From assembly GCF_001730685.1 (NCBI RefSeq), contig NZ_MDJR01000003.1, forward strand, positions 1-64,000: a DNA stretch of 64,000 nt, given 5' to 3'. A program made the position numbers and the translations under genes. Numbering within the stretch: position 1 is the stretch's first letter; each line of letters opens with the position of its first letter. This document shows, in pieces, positions 17,319 through 25,724 of the stretch. The stretch is from Caloranaerobacter ferrireducens. Its GTDB lineage: Bacteria > Bacillota > Clostridia > Tissierellales > Thermohalobacteraceae. Under the pieces are notes generated by a model. That model saw only the letters and a list, made by a program, of their open reading frames with translations, did no database searches and was not told where the DNA came from.

Positions 17319-18300
17319 ATATGTCTTTTTCAAATATTTCTTTTATTTTATTCATGTCTTTAGTTATGCTTAAAGCTAACATTAGCTTAATTCTAGCTTT
17401 TTGACCTGGAAGGTTATTACCAAATATAGCACCTAATTGCCTAAGCGTTTTACCAGCACCAGGATATCCATAAGTGTCTAAAACTCTACCAGTTGGACAT
17501 CTTGAGACAATAACAACTGGGATATCGTTTTCTATGGCTTTCTTAATACCTTCTACCATGTTTGGTGGAACATTTCCTCTACCTAAAGCTTCAATAACTA
17601 TTCCTTTATATCCTGTTTCAATACAAAAATTAATAATGTCATCATCCATACCAGCAGCACATTTTATTAAAGCTACTTTAGGTTCGATTGAATCGGTTTC
17701 AATATGTTCATGATTTATTATATCCCTATAGAATATTACTTCATCATTGTCTACAATTCCTAAAGGTCCAAATTCTGGTGATTTGAAAGTGTTCAATGAA
17801 AGTGTGTTTGTTTTTGTTACTTCACTTGCAGCATTGACTTCATTATTCATAACTACAAGAACGCCTCTGCCTCTAGCTTCTTCAGATATAGCTGTACATA
17901 TTGAAGCTGATAAATTGCTTGGGCCATCGTAACCTAATTCAGAACCATTCCTCATGGCTCCAACAACTATGATTGGTTTTTCAGATTTTATTGTTAAATC
18001 TAGTAAATATGCAGTTTCTTCTAAAGTATCTGTTCCATGAGTTACTACAACGCCTGTTATATCATCTCTTTTAATTGTTTCTTTTACTAATTTTGCTAAT
18101 TCCATCATTTTATATGGAGTCATATGTGGCCCTGGAAGTTTAGCGAAGTTTATAATTTCAACTTCAGCAAATTTTTCAATATTTGTAACCATAGCTAAAA
18201 TTTCTTCGCTTGATAATGCAGGGATTGCAGCATCAATACGAGGATCAATTTTCATCGAAATAGTACCGCCTGTAAAAATAACTGCAACTTTTTTCTTCAT
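17311..18300 (-). CDS. L-asparaginase
   Basis: Hydrolyses asparagine to aspartate and ammonia. It has both catalytic triads of the bacterial type I/II family: the N-terminal TGGTIS loop (residues 10-15) with the nucleophilic Thr, and HGTDTLEETA near residue 88 with Thr, Asp and, further on, Lys. At 329 aa it has the usual length. No signal peptide is seen, so it is cytoplasmic. ATG ending at 18300 has a GGGGGG-type site 6 nt upstream. It is monocistronic, convergent with the ABC ATPase gene. AnsA versus AnsB is not decided here. Confidence 0.92.
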   Translation of the reverse strand: MKKKVAVIFTGGTISMKIDPRIDAAIPALSSEEILAMVTNIEKFAEVEIINFAKLPGPHMTPYKMMELAKLVKETIKRDDITGVVVTHGTDTLEETAYLLDLTIKSEKPIIVVGAMRNGSELGYDGPSNLSASICTAISEEARGRGVLVVMNNEVNAASEVTKTNTLSLNTFKSPEFGPLGIVDNDEVIFYRDIINHEHIETDSIEPKVALIKCAAGMDDDIINFCIETGYKGIVIEALGRGNVPPNMVEGIKKAIENDIPVVIVSRCPTGRVLDTYGYPGAGKTLRQLGAIFGNNLPGQKARIKLMLALSITKDMNKIKEIFEKDIYK

Positions 18301-18466
18301 TTCGGTCCCCCCTAAAAAATAATGACAATACTATTTTACCATATACCAGTCCTACAAAGTATAAAAAGTTGTTTATTTAATAAAATTGAATAATTTTTTA
18401 ATAGTTATAATTTCTTATGTGTATAAAAAAATAAAGCATAAAATTAAATTTTGATAATAGTATTAT

Positions 18467-18489
18467 ATAAACAGGCTGTTGGCAAATTT
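18467..18489 (+). repeat. 23-nt direct repeat, copy A
   Basis: ATAAACAGGCTGTTGGCAAATTT; 21 of 23 bases are shared with copy B 380 bp downstream. It lies about 50 bp before the 57-aa ORF and just after TATTATAT. It may be a protein-binding site or the start of a shared leader; the role is unknown. Confidence 0.5.
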
Positions 18490-18537
18490 AGACTATTACC
18501 AAGTACCTATATAGAAAACAGTAAAGGATTGGTTAGT

Positions 18538-18711
18538 ATGGTTTTTAGATTGAATTATCCTGTTGACAGTAAAAAAAGAGAAAATAAAAAAGAGGAAAAA
18601 GATTATGAAAGGATTCTGAGTATATATGAAAGATGTACTTATAATAAGAAAAAAACATTGATTAAAACACTTAAAACAATAAAAGATAAAGCAAAAAGGC
18701 TCTATAATTAG
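18538..18711 (+). CDS. Small basic protein, 57 aa
   Basis: A short ORF of 57 aa, very rich in Lys, Glu and Arg (DSKKRENKKEEKDYERIL), with predicted helices and no hydrophobic segment. Support for its being real: AAAGGA 9 nt before ATG 18538, and a terminator whose left arm starts inside the last codons and whose loop holds the stop codon, the same layout seen for other genes in this window. No function is recognisable. Confidence 0.45.
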   Translation: MVFRLNYPVDSKKRENKKEEKDYERILSIYERCTYNKKKTLIKTLKTIKDKAKRLYN

Positions 18712-18720
18712 AGCCTTTTA
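18692..18720 (+). terminator. Terminator overlapping the end of the 57-aa ORF
   Basis: AAAAGGCTC-TATAATTA-GAGCCTTTT; the stop codon TAG lies at the loop/arm edge. Confidence 0.75.
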
Positions 18721-18845
18721 GCACAAAATAATAAATGGGAATAGAGGTAATTGAGGTTACCAGGGGGATAACTACCTAAATTGTAACAAAATCCGACAAA
18801 ATACGCAATATTTTTTGAAATTTTTTTAAAAAAAATTAATATATG

Positions 18846-18868
18846 ATAAACAGAGTGTTGGCAAATTT
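18846..18868 (+). repeat. 23-nt direct repeat, copy B
   Basis: ATAAACAGAGTGTTGGCAAATTT, differing from copy A at two adjacent positions. It follows a long A/T run. Confidence 0.5.
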
Positions 18869-18952
18869 GTGTTTTTGTATTTAGGTACTAAATACCGGAC
18901 ACTGTAATTGGCTATTTGTTGTTCGCTATTCGTTTTTCGAGTATTAATAGTC

Positions 18953-18984
18953 GATAGTCAATAGACTAGAAACTATTGACTATC
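18953..18984. repeat. 12-bp perfect inverted repeat
   Basis: GATAGTCAATAG, 8-nt loop, CTATTGACTATC, followed by a T-rich stretch. It could act as a terminator or as a REP-like element. Confidence 0.6.
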
Positions 18985-19082
18985 AATTATTCGCTCTTTT
19001 TTCTTTTAAATTAAAATATATTTATATATAATATGGATATAGTATATGTTAGCAAGAAACTTATGATGAACGAGGTGATTTA

Positions 19083-20240
19083 ATGGAAGTTTACTTAGAC
19101 AATAGTGCTACAACAAGACCAAGAGATGAAGTTATTGATGCTATGATATATATGTTAAAAAGTGCATATGGAAATCCATCATCTTTGCATAGAAAAGGAT
19201 TGGAAGCAGAGAAAGAAATAGAAAAATCAAGAAAGATAATTAGTAAATTTTTAGGTGTAGACAGTAAAGAAATCTTCTTTACTTCAGGTGGGACAGAAAG
19301 CAATAACATAGCTATACAGGGATTGATAAAAAAATATGCAAAGCGAGGAAAACATATCATAACTACCAAAATTGAACATCCATCAGTATTAAACATATTT
19401 AAACACTATGAAGAAAAAGGATTTGAAGTTACATACTTAGACGTTAACGAAAAGGGGATTGTTGACTTAAAACAGTTAGAAAGAAGTATAAATGATAAAA
19501 CAATTTTAGTATCTATTATGATGGTTAATAATGAGATAGGAACAATACAGCCTATTAAAGAAATAACTGAAATAATTAAGAAAAAAAATAAAAGTGTAAA
19601 GCTGCATGTTGATGGAGTACAGGCTTTTGGGAAAATAGATGTACCGCTTAAAAACTTAGGAATAGATACTTTTTCTTTTAGTGGACACAAAATTCATGGA
19701 CCAAAAGGTGTAGGCGGACTATATATTAGAAATGGTATTACATTAGAACCGATTATTTTTGGTGGTAATCAAGAAAAAGGTTTAAAATCAGGAACAGAAA
19801 ATACACCAGGGGTTATAGGATTAGGTAAAGCTGTTGAAATTATTAAAAATAATTTTAAAGACGAAAAAAATTATATAAAAGAGTTGAAACAATATTTTAT
19901 TGATAAAGTTGTAGAAAGAATTGATAATATTAAGATAAATAGCTATACTGATGATAGATGTGCTCCACATATAGTAAATATATCATTCATCGGAGTTAAA
20001 GGTGAAGTGTTATTGCATTATTTAGAAGAAGATGGTATATTTGTATCCACAGGATCTGCGTGTTCTTCACACAAAAAGGGAAGGAGTCATGTGCTTAAAA
20101 GTATAGGTTTAAAAGAAAAAGAAATTGAGGGAGCAATAAGATTTAGCTTAGCTTATTACAATACAAAGGAAGAAATTGAATACGTAGTTGATAAACTTGA
20201 AAAGTCAGTTAGAGACATAAGAAAAATTACAATGAGGTGA
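19083..20240 (+). CDS. Cysteine desulfurase of the NifS/IscS family, dedicated to ThiI
   Basis: PLP enzyme that takes sulfur from cysteine and passes it as a persulfide. The PLP lysine is K203 (SGHKIHGPKGVGG), the PLP-stacking region is around HVDGVQAFGK, and the catalytic Cys is C327 in GSACSSHKKG; this loop type is that of class I (NifS/IscS). Length is 385 aa. The gene lies 6 bp upstream of thiI, the arrangement of B. subtilis nifZ-thiI, so its main job is likely sulfur supply for 4-thiouridine in tRNA. GAGGTGATTTA precedes ATG 19083. Confidence 0.92.
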   Translation: MEVYLDNSATTRPRDEVIDAMIYMLKSAYGNPSSLHRKGLEAEKEIEKSRKIISKFLGVDSKEIFFTSGGTESNNIAIQGLIKKYAKRGKHIITTKIEHPSVLNIFKHYEEKGFEVTYLDVNEKGIVDLKQLERSINDKTILVSIMMVNNEIGTIQPIKEITEIIKKKNKSVKLHVDGVQAFGKIDVPLKNLGIDTFSFSGHKIHGPKGVGGLYIRNGITLEPIIFGGNQEKGLKSGTENTPGVIGLGKAVEIIKNNFKDEKNYIKELKQYFIDKVVERIDNIKINSYTDDRCAPHIVNISFIGVKGEVLLHYLEEDGIFVSTGSACSSHKKGRSHVLKSIGLKEKEIEGAIRFSLAYYNTKEEIEYVVDKLEKSVRDIRKITMR

Positions 20241-20246
20241 TGAGAT

Positions 20247-21431
20247 TTGCAAAGAATAGTGAGTATAAGTTTTGGAGAGATTGCCTTAAAAGGCTTAAAT
20301 AGGTCATATTTTGAAAAGAAATTGTTGAATCAAATTAAGTATTCTATAAAGGGATTGGGTGCACCTAAGGTCTATAGAGATCAAGGGAAAATATATGTTA
20401 TTACAGATGATGAAAATATAGATGATATAGTTGAAAAGCTTAAAAAAGTTTTTGGTATAGTTTATATAAGCCCAGGATATAGAGTCGAAAAAGATATGGA
20501 AAAAATGATTGAAAAAGCTATAGAGTCTGTTAAACAGACTATTGAACACAAAGAAGTTAGAACTTTTAAGGTTCAAGTGAAAAGAGCAGATAAAAGGTTT
20601 CCAATAAAATCAATGGACGTTGCCAGAGAAATTGGAGCTGCAATATTAAGAGAATTGAAAGTATTAAAAGTAGATGTTAATAATCCAGATTTATTAGTAA
20701 AGGTGGATATTAGAGATTATTGTTATATATATACAGATAAGATAAGAGGCTATGGAGGATTGCCAGTAGGTACTAATGGTAAAGCACTTTTATTATTATC
20801 TGGAGGAATAGACAGTCCAGTTGCAGGATTTATGATAGCAAAAAGAGGAGTTTCAATAAATGCAGTTCATTTTCATAGTTATCCATTTACAAGTGAGCGA
20901 GCAGAAGAAAAAGTTAAAAAGTTAGCTAGTTTACTAGCCGAATACTGTGGTAAGATGAAGCTTTATAGTGTAAATATTTTGCCTATACAAAGAGAAATAA
21001 ATGAAAAATGCCCAGAAGATGAAATGACTATTATATCTAGAAGATTTATGATGCGAATAGCAGAAAGAATTGCTGAAAAAGAGGGAATAGATGCACTTAT
21101 TACAGGTGAAAGCTTAGGGCAAGTTGCAAGTCAGACGATAAAAAGTCTTAATGTAACTAATTCAGTAGTAAAAAGACCTGTATTTAGACCTTTAATTGGT
21201 ATGGATAAAGTAGAAATTACTGAAATTGCTATGGATATAGGTACTTATGAAACATCTATTTTACCATATGAGGATTGCTGTACAGTCTTTTTACCAAAAC
21301 ATCCAGTAACTAGGCCAAAATTAGAAGATATTGAAAAATCAGAAGAAGCGCTTGATATTGAGAGTTTGGTTGAAGATGCTATTGAAAAAATGGAAATAAT
21401 CGAAATAAATTCTCAGGAAAATGTGGAGTAA
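20247..21431 (+). CDS. thiI: tRNA 4-thiouridine synthase ThiI
   Basis: Adenylates U8 of tRNA and inserts sulfur to make s4U; in some bacteria it also serves thiazole synthesis. Order: N-terminal ferredoxin-like region and THUMP domain (about 60-165), then the PP-loop pyrophosphatase domain with LSGGIDSPVAG near residue 185. The 394-aa length and absence of a C-terminal rhodanese domain are normal for Gram-positive ThiI, where sulfur comes straight from the partner desulfurase. The start is TTG 20247 with GAGGTGATGAGA upstream. Confidence 0.93.
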   Translation: MQRIVSISFGEIALKGLNRSYFEKKLLNQIKYSIKGLGAPKVYRDQGKIYVITDDENIDDIVEKLKKVFGIVYISPGYRVEKDMEKMIEKAIESVKQTIEHKEVRTFKVQVKRADKRFPIKSMDVAREIGAAILRELKVLKVDVNNPDLLVKVDIRDYCYIYTDKIRGYGGLPVGTNGKALLLLSGGIDSPVAGFMIAKRGVSINAVHFHSYPFTSERAEEKVKKLASLLAEYCGKMKLYSVNILPIQREINEKCPEDEMTIISRRFMMRIAERIAEKEGIDALITGESLGQVASQTIKSLNVTNSVVKRPVFRPLIGMDKVEITEIAMDIGTYETSILPYEDCCTVFLPKHPVTRPKLEDIEKSEEALDIESLVEDAIEKMEIIEINSQENVE

Positions 21432-21510
21432 ATTTTAACAGCAAAATAATTTTGTTTAATTTCTGTAACGAATTATAAGAATAATCCTTATTAAAAAGTG
21501 TATAGAATAG

Positions 21511-21551
21511 CAAATATAAAGAGTAGACTGACTGTCTACTCTTTATATTTG
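21511..21551. terminator. Bidirectional terminator with an 18-bp perfect stem
   Basis: CAAATATAAAGAGTAGAC, loop TGACT, and the exact reverse complement. It lies between convergent thiI and the membrane protein gene and includes the latter's last codons. Confidence 0.85.
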
Positions 21552-22346
21552 TTCGATACTATCTCTGCGGTCAATATATAATTCAAACATTAATACATCA
21601 AAGAATAATTGGAATATGATAGATATTAATATACCTAAGATTAGCATAGCAGGTTTAATATTTGTGCTATTGAAGAAGTAAGGAAGACTAATCAATTTAG
21701 TATTTTTAAATAAAAATTTATTAGAACTTTTAAAGTTTAAACCTCTATTATTACCAGTAAAAATACTCTTCAATATTTCAATGAGTAAAATTATACCAAA
21801 ATGTTTTTTTGCAAAATTTACACTTTTACTTAAAGCTTCAAAAATAGTACAGTCTTCATATATTATAATAACTTCCCACATACTTATGAAAATGAAAAAA
21901 ACGAGTACCACTATAAACGCTATTATAACAGATATTATTTTTAATCCAGTTGAAATTAATATAATCATTGGTAAAATCAATACTAAACATAGAGCAATGG
22001 TTAGAGCAAAAATTGCAAGAAATCCTAAAAGTATTCTTAAAAAGAATTTTTTTGCACCAATAATAATATCGTTAATAGATGTATTCCCTTTTGTTAGCGA
22101 TTGTTTAATCATATACATTTTACCTGTTTCTAAAAATAAGTTAATTAAAACAAACAGTATTATTACTACAGTAGTTCTTCCCATTATGTAACTAAAGTTA
22201 TGAATAGCTATATTTTTTACCGACAAAATCCATAAAGCTAAAAAAATAGTAATTGCAATTTGTATAATTATTGGTGTAAATAGGATAGGTTTTGAGAAAA
22301 TTTGTTTAAAACTTTTTTTGCTGTAGCCAAAAAAATTATCGTACAT
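21543..22346 (-). CDS. Polytopic membrane protein, 267 aa, function unknown
   Basis: About six hydrophobic segments, for example PIIIQIAITIFLALWIL, VVIILFVLINLFL, the long stretch FLAIFALTIALCLVLILPMIIL and MLILGILISIIFQLFF. It resembles the loosely defined DUF975/YesV-like membrane proteins, but I am not certain. The start is the ATG at 22346 (MYDNFFGYSKK), which has AAGGGGG upstream; an earlier in-frame ATG 51 bp upstream has no site. It stands alone and is convergent with thiI. Confidence 0.6.
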   Translation of the reverse strand: MYDNFFGYSKKSFKQIFSKPILFTPIIIQIAITIFLALWILSVKNIAIHNFSYIMGRTTVVIILFVLINLFLETGKMYMIKQSLTKGNTSINDIIIGAKKFFLRILLGFLAIFALTIALCLVLILPMIILISTGLKIISVIIAFIVVLVFFIFISMWEVIIIYEDCTIFEALSKSVNFAKKHFGIILLIEILKSIFTGNNRGLNFKSSNKFLFKNTKLISLPYFFNSTNIKPAMLILGILISIIFQLFFDVLMFELYIDRRDSIEQI

Positions 22347-22556
22347 TGAAATCCCCCTTAAATTACTTATATATACTATTTTATTATATAAATCCATAAA
22401 ATACCATAATGAATTTGATTTTTTTAATAAATTGATTTCAATAAGTGTTATATTATAGGAACGAAATCTTTGATTTAATAAATTATAAGGATGGTTTGGT
22501 TGAAATATATACAGATAGATTATAAAATATGATTAGTTTAAGTAAGGAGGTTTTCT

Positions 22557-23417
22557 ATGGAACGCAGAAAAATAGGTATATTATTAATTCTATTATCATC
22601 ACTATTCTTTGCACTAATGGCAGCTACAGTAAAATCATTAAATAATATTCCAGTAGCAGAAAAAATCTTTTTTAGAAATTTACTTGGACTTATTGTTGCA
22701 ACATACATAATTCTAAAGAAAGGCAAGAAAGTATCTGGAAATAATAAGAAGTTATTATTCTTAAGAAGTATATTTGGATTATTAGGTGTAGCTTGTTATT
22801 TTTTTGCGTTATCAAAAATTCCTTTAGCAGATGCAGTAATACTTAATAAATTATCACCATTTTTTGTAATCATATTATCGTCGATTTTTCTAAAAGAAAG
22901 GTTTAATAAAATACAAATGTTATCTTTGGCAATTGCTTTAATTGGAGCTGCTTTTGTTATTAAACCACAATTTAGTTATACTATTATACCAGCTTTTATA
23001 GGTCTTTTATCTGCATTTTTCGCTGGTGCTGCTTATACAACAATAAGGCATTTAAGACATACAGATTCACCAGAAATTATAGTTTTCTATTTTACATTAT
23101 TTTCAACATTAACTATGATACCTGTTATGAGTTCAGGGTATTTTGTTTTACCAACTTTAACTGAAATAATAAGATTAATTTTATTGGGGATATTTGCAAC
23201 AACTGCACAATTTTTGATGACTAATGCATACAGATTTGCCCCTGCAGGTGAGCTTTCAATTTATACTTATATGAATATTGTTTTTTCTATGATATTGGGA
23301 ATTGTAATTTGGTTTGAAATACCTGATATTCTTAGTTTAATGGGAGCTTTATTAATAATTACAGCTGGAGCAATTAATTATTTTTCAAATAAAAGAGGAA
23401 ATGTTTTACAAAATTAA
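22557..23417 (+). CDS. EamA-family (drug/metabolite superfamily) transporter
   Basis: 286-aa membrane protein with ten predicted helices made of two EamA repeats (about 5-135 and 145-280). Family marks include FFALMAATVKSL in helix 1, NKLSPFFVIILSSIFLKERF at the end of repeat 1, and TYMNIVFSMILGIVIWFE at the end of repeat 2. Substrates in this family range from amino acids to drugs and cannot be predicted. AAGGAGG precedes ATG 22557. There are no linked genes. Confidence 0.87.
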   Translation: MERRKIGILLILLSSLFFALMAATVKSLNNIPVAEKIFFRNLLGLIVATYIILKKGKKVSGNNKKLLFLRSIFGLLGVACYFFALSKIPLADAVILNKLSPFFVIILSSIFLKERFNKIQMLSLAIALIGAAFVIKPQFSYTIIPAFIGLLSAFFAGAAYTTIRHLRHTDSPEIIVFYFTLFSTLTMIPVMSSGYFVLPTLTEIIRLILLGIFATTAQFLMTNAYRFAPAGELSIYTYMNIVFSMILGIVIWFEIPDILSLMGALLIITAGAINYFSNKRGNVLQN

Positions 23418-23506
23418 AAATGTATTTACTTACAAACAAATTTTAATTTAGTACTTACGTTGTATATTATTTTTCCAGCATCAAATACTAACAATGAGGT
23501 GATTGG

Positions 23507-23698
23507 ATGATAAGGAAGAATAATATACAGCAAATTGAGTGGAAATTTGCAGATCCAGGTGTAGTAGAAGATATTCCAGAGCTAAAATTTAGACTTGAAG
23601 AATCTAGAAGTGAAAAAATTAAATCGCAAACTATATCAGGAACTGAAAATTTAATAAGTGCAGGTGCTACAGGAAGTAAACCAAAAGAAAGAGAGTGA
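23507..23698 (+). CDS. Small hydrophilic protein, 63 aa
   Basis: A short ORF with a very good site (GAGGTGATTGG) before ATG 23507, and a terminator whose loop holds its stop codon. The protein is polar and probably disordered at the end (SAGATGSKPKERE); the first part reads RKNNIQQIEWKFADPGVVEDIPELKFRLEE. No family is recognised. Confidence 0.6.
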   Translation: MIRKNNIQQIEWKFADPGVVEDIPELKFRLEESRSEKIKSQTISGTENLISAGATGSKPKERE

Positions 23699-23714
23699 AA
23701 GCTCTCTTTTTTTT
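23688..23714 (+). terminator. Terminator of the 63-aa gene
   Basis: AAAGAGAG-TGAAAG-CTCTCTTT followed by T; the loop carries the stop codon TGA. Confidence 0.85.
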
Positions 23715-23755
23715 GAACAAATTTGCAATGTTGAAAAAAATATAGTAAAATTATA

Positions 23756-23769
23756 CAAAAACGATTTAG
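23756..23769. promoter_or_regulatory. Candidate operator of LacI regulator 1 (autoregulation)
   Basis: CAAAAACGATTTAG, centred on CG. It shares the pattern C-N2-AAACG-(A/T)-TT-N2-G with two sites around the pgmB/GH65 intergenic region. It lies 40 bp upstream of the regulator start. Confidence 0.5.
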
Positions 23770-23809
23770 AATAGTTATATCTATTTTAGAGATAGAAGGA
23801 TGTGGTTAT

Positions 23810-24835
23810 ATTGGGAAAGTAAGAAATGTAACAATAAAAGATGTTGCGAAAGAAGCTGGAGTATCAATTAGTACAGTATCTAGAGCTTTTAACGATTATA
23901 GTGATATAAAACCTGAAACACGAAAAAAGATACTAAAAATAGCTGAAGATATAGGGTATAGTCCAAGTCTTTTAGCTAGAGGGATTAGAACTACTAATAG
24001 TAGGAGAATAGCAATTGGTATAGAAGAATATGACGAGAAAAAACAAATTAATTCTTTTCTTTATAAAGTAATTATGGGTTTTAAGGAATACGCTTCTGAA
24101 CAAGGTTATGAAGTTGTTTTTCTTCCTAATTTAACAAAGAATAATAAAAATAAATTACCTAAAATAGTACAGGATAACCATTTAGAGGGAATATTTCTAA
24201 TGGGACTTAAATTAAGTGATGAATTTTACAAACAAGTTCTTAAAGGTGACATACCGTGTGTTCTATTTGATATCCCCATAAGTAAAGGTAAAGTAGGTTT
24301 TGTAGGAACAGATAATGTTAAAGGGACAGGTTTAGCAATGGACTATTTAATTCGTAATGGACATAGAAAAATTGCATTTATTAATGGTCATGAAAATGCA
24401 TATGTAAGTCTTCAAAGATTAGATGGATATTATTTATCTTTAATGAAGAATGAAATTCCTATAGATAAGACTTTAATTTATTTTGGCGATTTTACTGAAA
24501 AAAGTGGTAGACAAGGGATTAGAAAATTATTTAATGAACATAATGATATAACAGCTGTTTTTGCTGCTAGTGATCTAATGGCTATAGGTGCAATTGCCGA
24601 ATTAAAGGAGATGGGTAAAAAAATTCCAGATGAAGTTGAAGTTATTGGATTTGATGATATTGAATTAAGCTCTTATATAAGTCCTAAGCTCTCAACTATA
24701 AGACAAGATACTTATAAGTTAGGAGTCTCGGCTGCTACGCTCCTAATTAATATAATAAATGGTCAGCAAATAAACCAGATAGTTATAGAACCAGAATTAG
24801 TTTTAAGAGAATCTACTAGAAAAGAAAAAATATAA
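23810..24835 (+). CDS. LacI-family transcriptional regulator 1; ATT start or single-base frameshift at the start
   Basis: The frame is open from 23810 and encodes a complete 341-aa LacI protein. The helix-turn-helix VTIKDVAKEAGVSISTVSRA lies at residues 7-26, the hinge RKKILKIAEDIGYSPSLLAR follows, then the periplasmic-binding-like domain ending VIEPELVLRES. No ATG, GTG or TTG opens this frame before 24074, which would remove the whole DNA-binding domain. Either ATT at 23810 (9 nt after AAGGA) is the start, or TTG at 23811 is the start and one A has been lost from the following AAA run (TTG GGA AAA GTA would restore the frame). It probably controls pgmB and GH65-1, which carry similar operators. 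Confidence 0.75.
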   Translation: MGKVRNVTIKDVAKEAGVSISTVSRAFNDYSDIKPETRKKILKIAEDIGYSPSLLARGIRTTNSRRIAIGIEEYDEKKQINSFLYKVIMGFKEYASEQGYEVVFLPNLTKNNKNKLPKIVQDNHLEGIFLMGLKLSDEFYKQVLKGDIPCVLFDIPISKGKVGFVGTDNVKGTGLAMDYLIRNGHRKIAFINGHENAYVSLQRLDGYYLSLMKNEIPIDKTLIYFGDFTEKSGRQGIRKLFNEHNDITAVFAASDLMAIGAIAELKEMGKKIPDEVEVIGFDDIELSSYISPKLSTIRQDTYKLGVSAATLLINIINGQQINQIVIEPELVLRESTRKEKI

Positions 24836-24877
24836 AAGCCCCTTGATGCGTTGAGAATCAAAGGGCTTTTATATTTT
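24834..24877. terminator. Terminator between LacI regulator 1 and pgmB (convergent)
   Basis: AAAAGCCC...GGGCTTTT with inner TTGAT/ATCAA and one C-A mismatch, followed by ATATTTTTTA; it ends at the pgmB stop codon. Confidence 0.8.
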
Positions 24878-25525
24878 TTAAAAATTAATAATGTCGATTG
24901 TTAAACTATTAGTATCAGGTATAACTTTATCTGCTTCTTTTAGAATTTCCTTAGAACCAATACCAATAGCGTACATTCCAGCTTTTTTAGCAGCTTTTAT
25001 GCCCGATTCTGCATCTTCAAATACAATACATTCATTAGGTTTTACACCTAAAGCTTCTGCACCTAAAAGAAATACCTCAGGGTTTGGTTTAGCTTTAGTT
25101 ATTTTGTTACCATCAATAATAACATCAAAAATATCTGCCATTTTGATACTATTTAAGATAGTCATAGTATTTTTACTTGAAGATCCTATTGCAACTTTGA
25201 TATTTGAATTTTTTAGTTCATTGATAAATTCTTTAACTTTTGGTAGTATTTCGGATTCATCCATTTTTGATATTAATTCTCTATACCAGTTATTTTTCTT
25301 TTCAGCTAATTTCAATTTTGTTTCTGTGTCAACCTTAACATTACCTAAATCAAGAAGTATCTCAAGTGATTCCATTCTGCTAACACCTTTTAATTTTTCA
25401 TTATCTTTTTCAGTGAAATCAAAACCAAGTTCATTGGCAAGCTTTTTCCAAGCTAAATAATGATATTTTGCAGTGTCAACAATTACACCATCTAAATCGA
25501 ATATACAAGCCTTAATTTTAACCAT
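24878..25525 (-). CDS. pgmB: Beta-phosphoglucomutase
   Basis: HAD-superfamily enzyme that converts beta-glucose-1-phosphate to glucose-6-phosphate. The nucleophile is D10 and the acid/base is D12 in FDLDGVIVDT; the cap residues include LKGVSRMESLEILL; the motif II/III region has GSSSKN and KAKPNPEVFL, and the metal site is EDAESGIKAAKKAGM. At 215 aa it has the usual size. It is divergent from a GH65 phosphorylase whose product would be its substrate, which firmly supports the call. AAAGGAGGAA precedes the start. Confidence 0.92.
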   Translation of the reverse strand: MVKIKACIFDLDGVIVDTAKYHYLAWKKLANELGFDFTEKDNEKLKGVSRMESLEILLDLGNVKVDTETKLKLAEKKNNWYRELISKMDESEILPKVKEFINELKNSNIKVAIGSSSKNTMTILNSIKMADIFDVIIDGNKITKAKPNPEVFLLGAEALGVKPNECIVFEDAESGIKAAKKAGMYAIGIGSKEILKEADKVIPDTNSLTIDIINF

Positions 25526-25557
25526 AAAAATTCCTCCTTTTCATAAAATCTTATCTT

Positions 25558-25585
25558 ATTATATCAGAAACGATTTTGATATTAA
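25558..25585 (-). promoter_or_regulatory. pgmB promoter with an operator in its spacer
   Basis: On the minus strand TATAAT covers 25563-25558. The 17-nt spacer contains CAGAAACGATTTTG (25565-25578 on the plus strand), a palindrome-like LacI-type site, and TTTAAT sits at the -35 position. A repressor bound here would block RNA polymerase. Confidence 0.55.
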
Positions 25586-25651
25586 AGAGTTATGTGTTCT
25601 TTTATGAAACTTAGGTGTAGACCTAGTTTATAAGAAAAAATATTTTTGTTG

Positions 25652-25680
25652 TTGTCAAATAGTAATGTTTGTTATATAAT
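25652..25680 (+). promoter_or_regulatory. Promoter of GH65 phosphorylase 1
   Basis: TTGTCA, 17 nt, TATAAT, placed 45 bp before the start codon. Confidence 0.75.
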
Positions 25681-25688
25681 AAAATTAC

Positions 25689-25702
25689 CGAAAACGTTTA
25701 CG
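25689..25702. promoter_or_regulatory. Operator at the transcription start of GH65 phosphorylase 1
   Basis: CGAAAACGTTTACG with centre CG, 9 bp after the -10 box and so covering the start point. It fits the pattern of the two other regulator-1 sites and partly the LacI/CcpA superfamily site. Confidence 0.55.
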
Positions 25703-25724
25703 AAAATATTTTTGGAGGTATGAC

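Larger units (their letters stand above)
18712..19082. other. 371-bp non-coding stretch upstream of the cysteine desulfurase gene
   Basis: No ORF with a ribosome binding site is seen. It holds a GC-richer patch (18740-18785) where GGTAA/TTACC and AGGTA/TACCT can pair in a nested or alternative way; copy B of the 23-nt repeat (18846-18868); a degenerate patch TTCGCTATTCGTTTTTCGA (18922-18940) whose reverse complement recurs near 53560; and a perfect 12-bp hairpin. Confidence 0.6.

Noticed and set aside
21440-21490. A sixth copy of the ~110-bp repeat (AATTTCTGTAACGAAT)
   Set aside because: Only about 15 bases are similar, the hairpin arms are absent, and it does not follow a terminator.
24891-25460. 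189-aa plus-strand frame over pgmB
   Set aside because: Shadow of pgmB, whose HAD motifs are complete on the minus strand.
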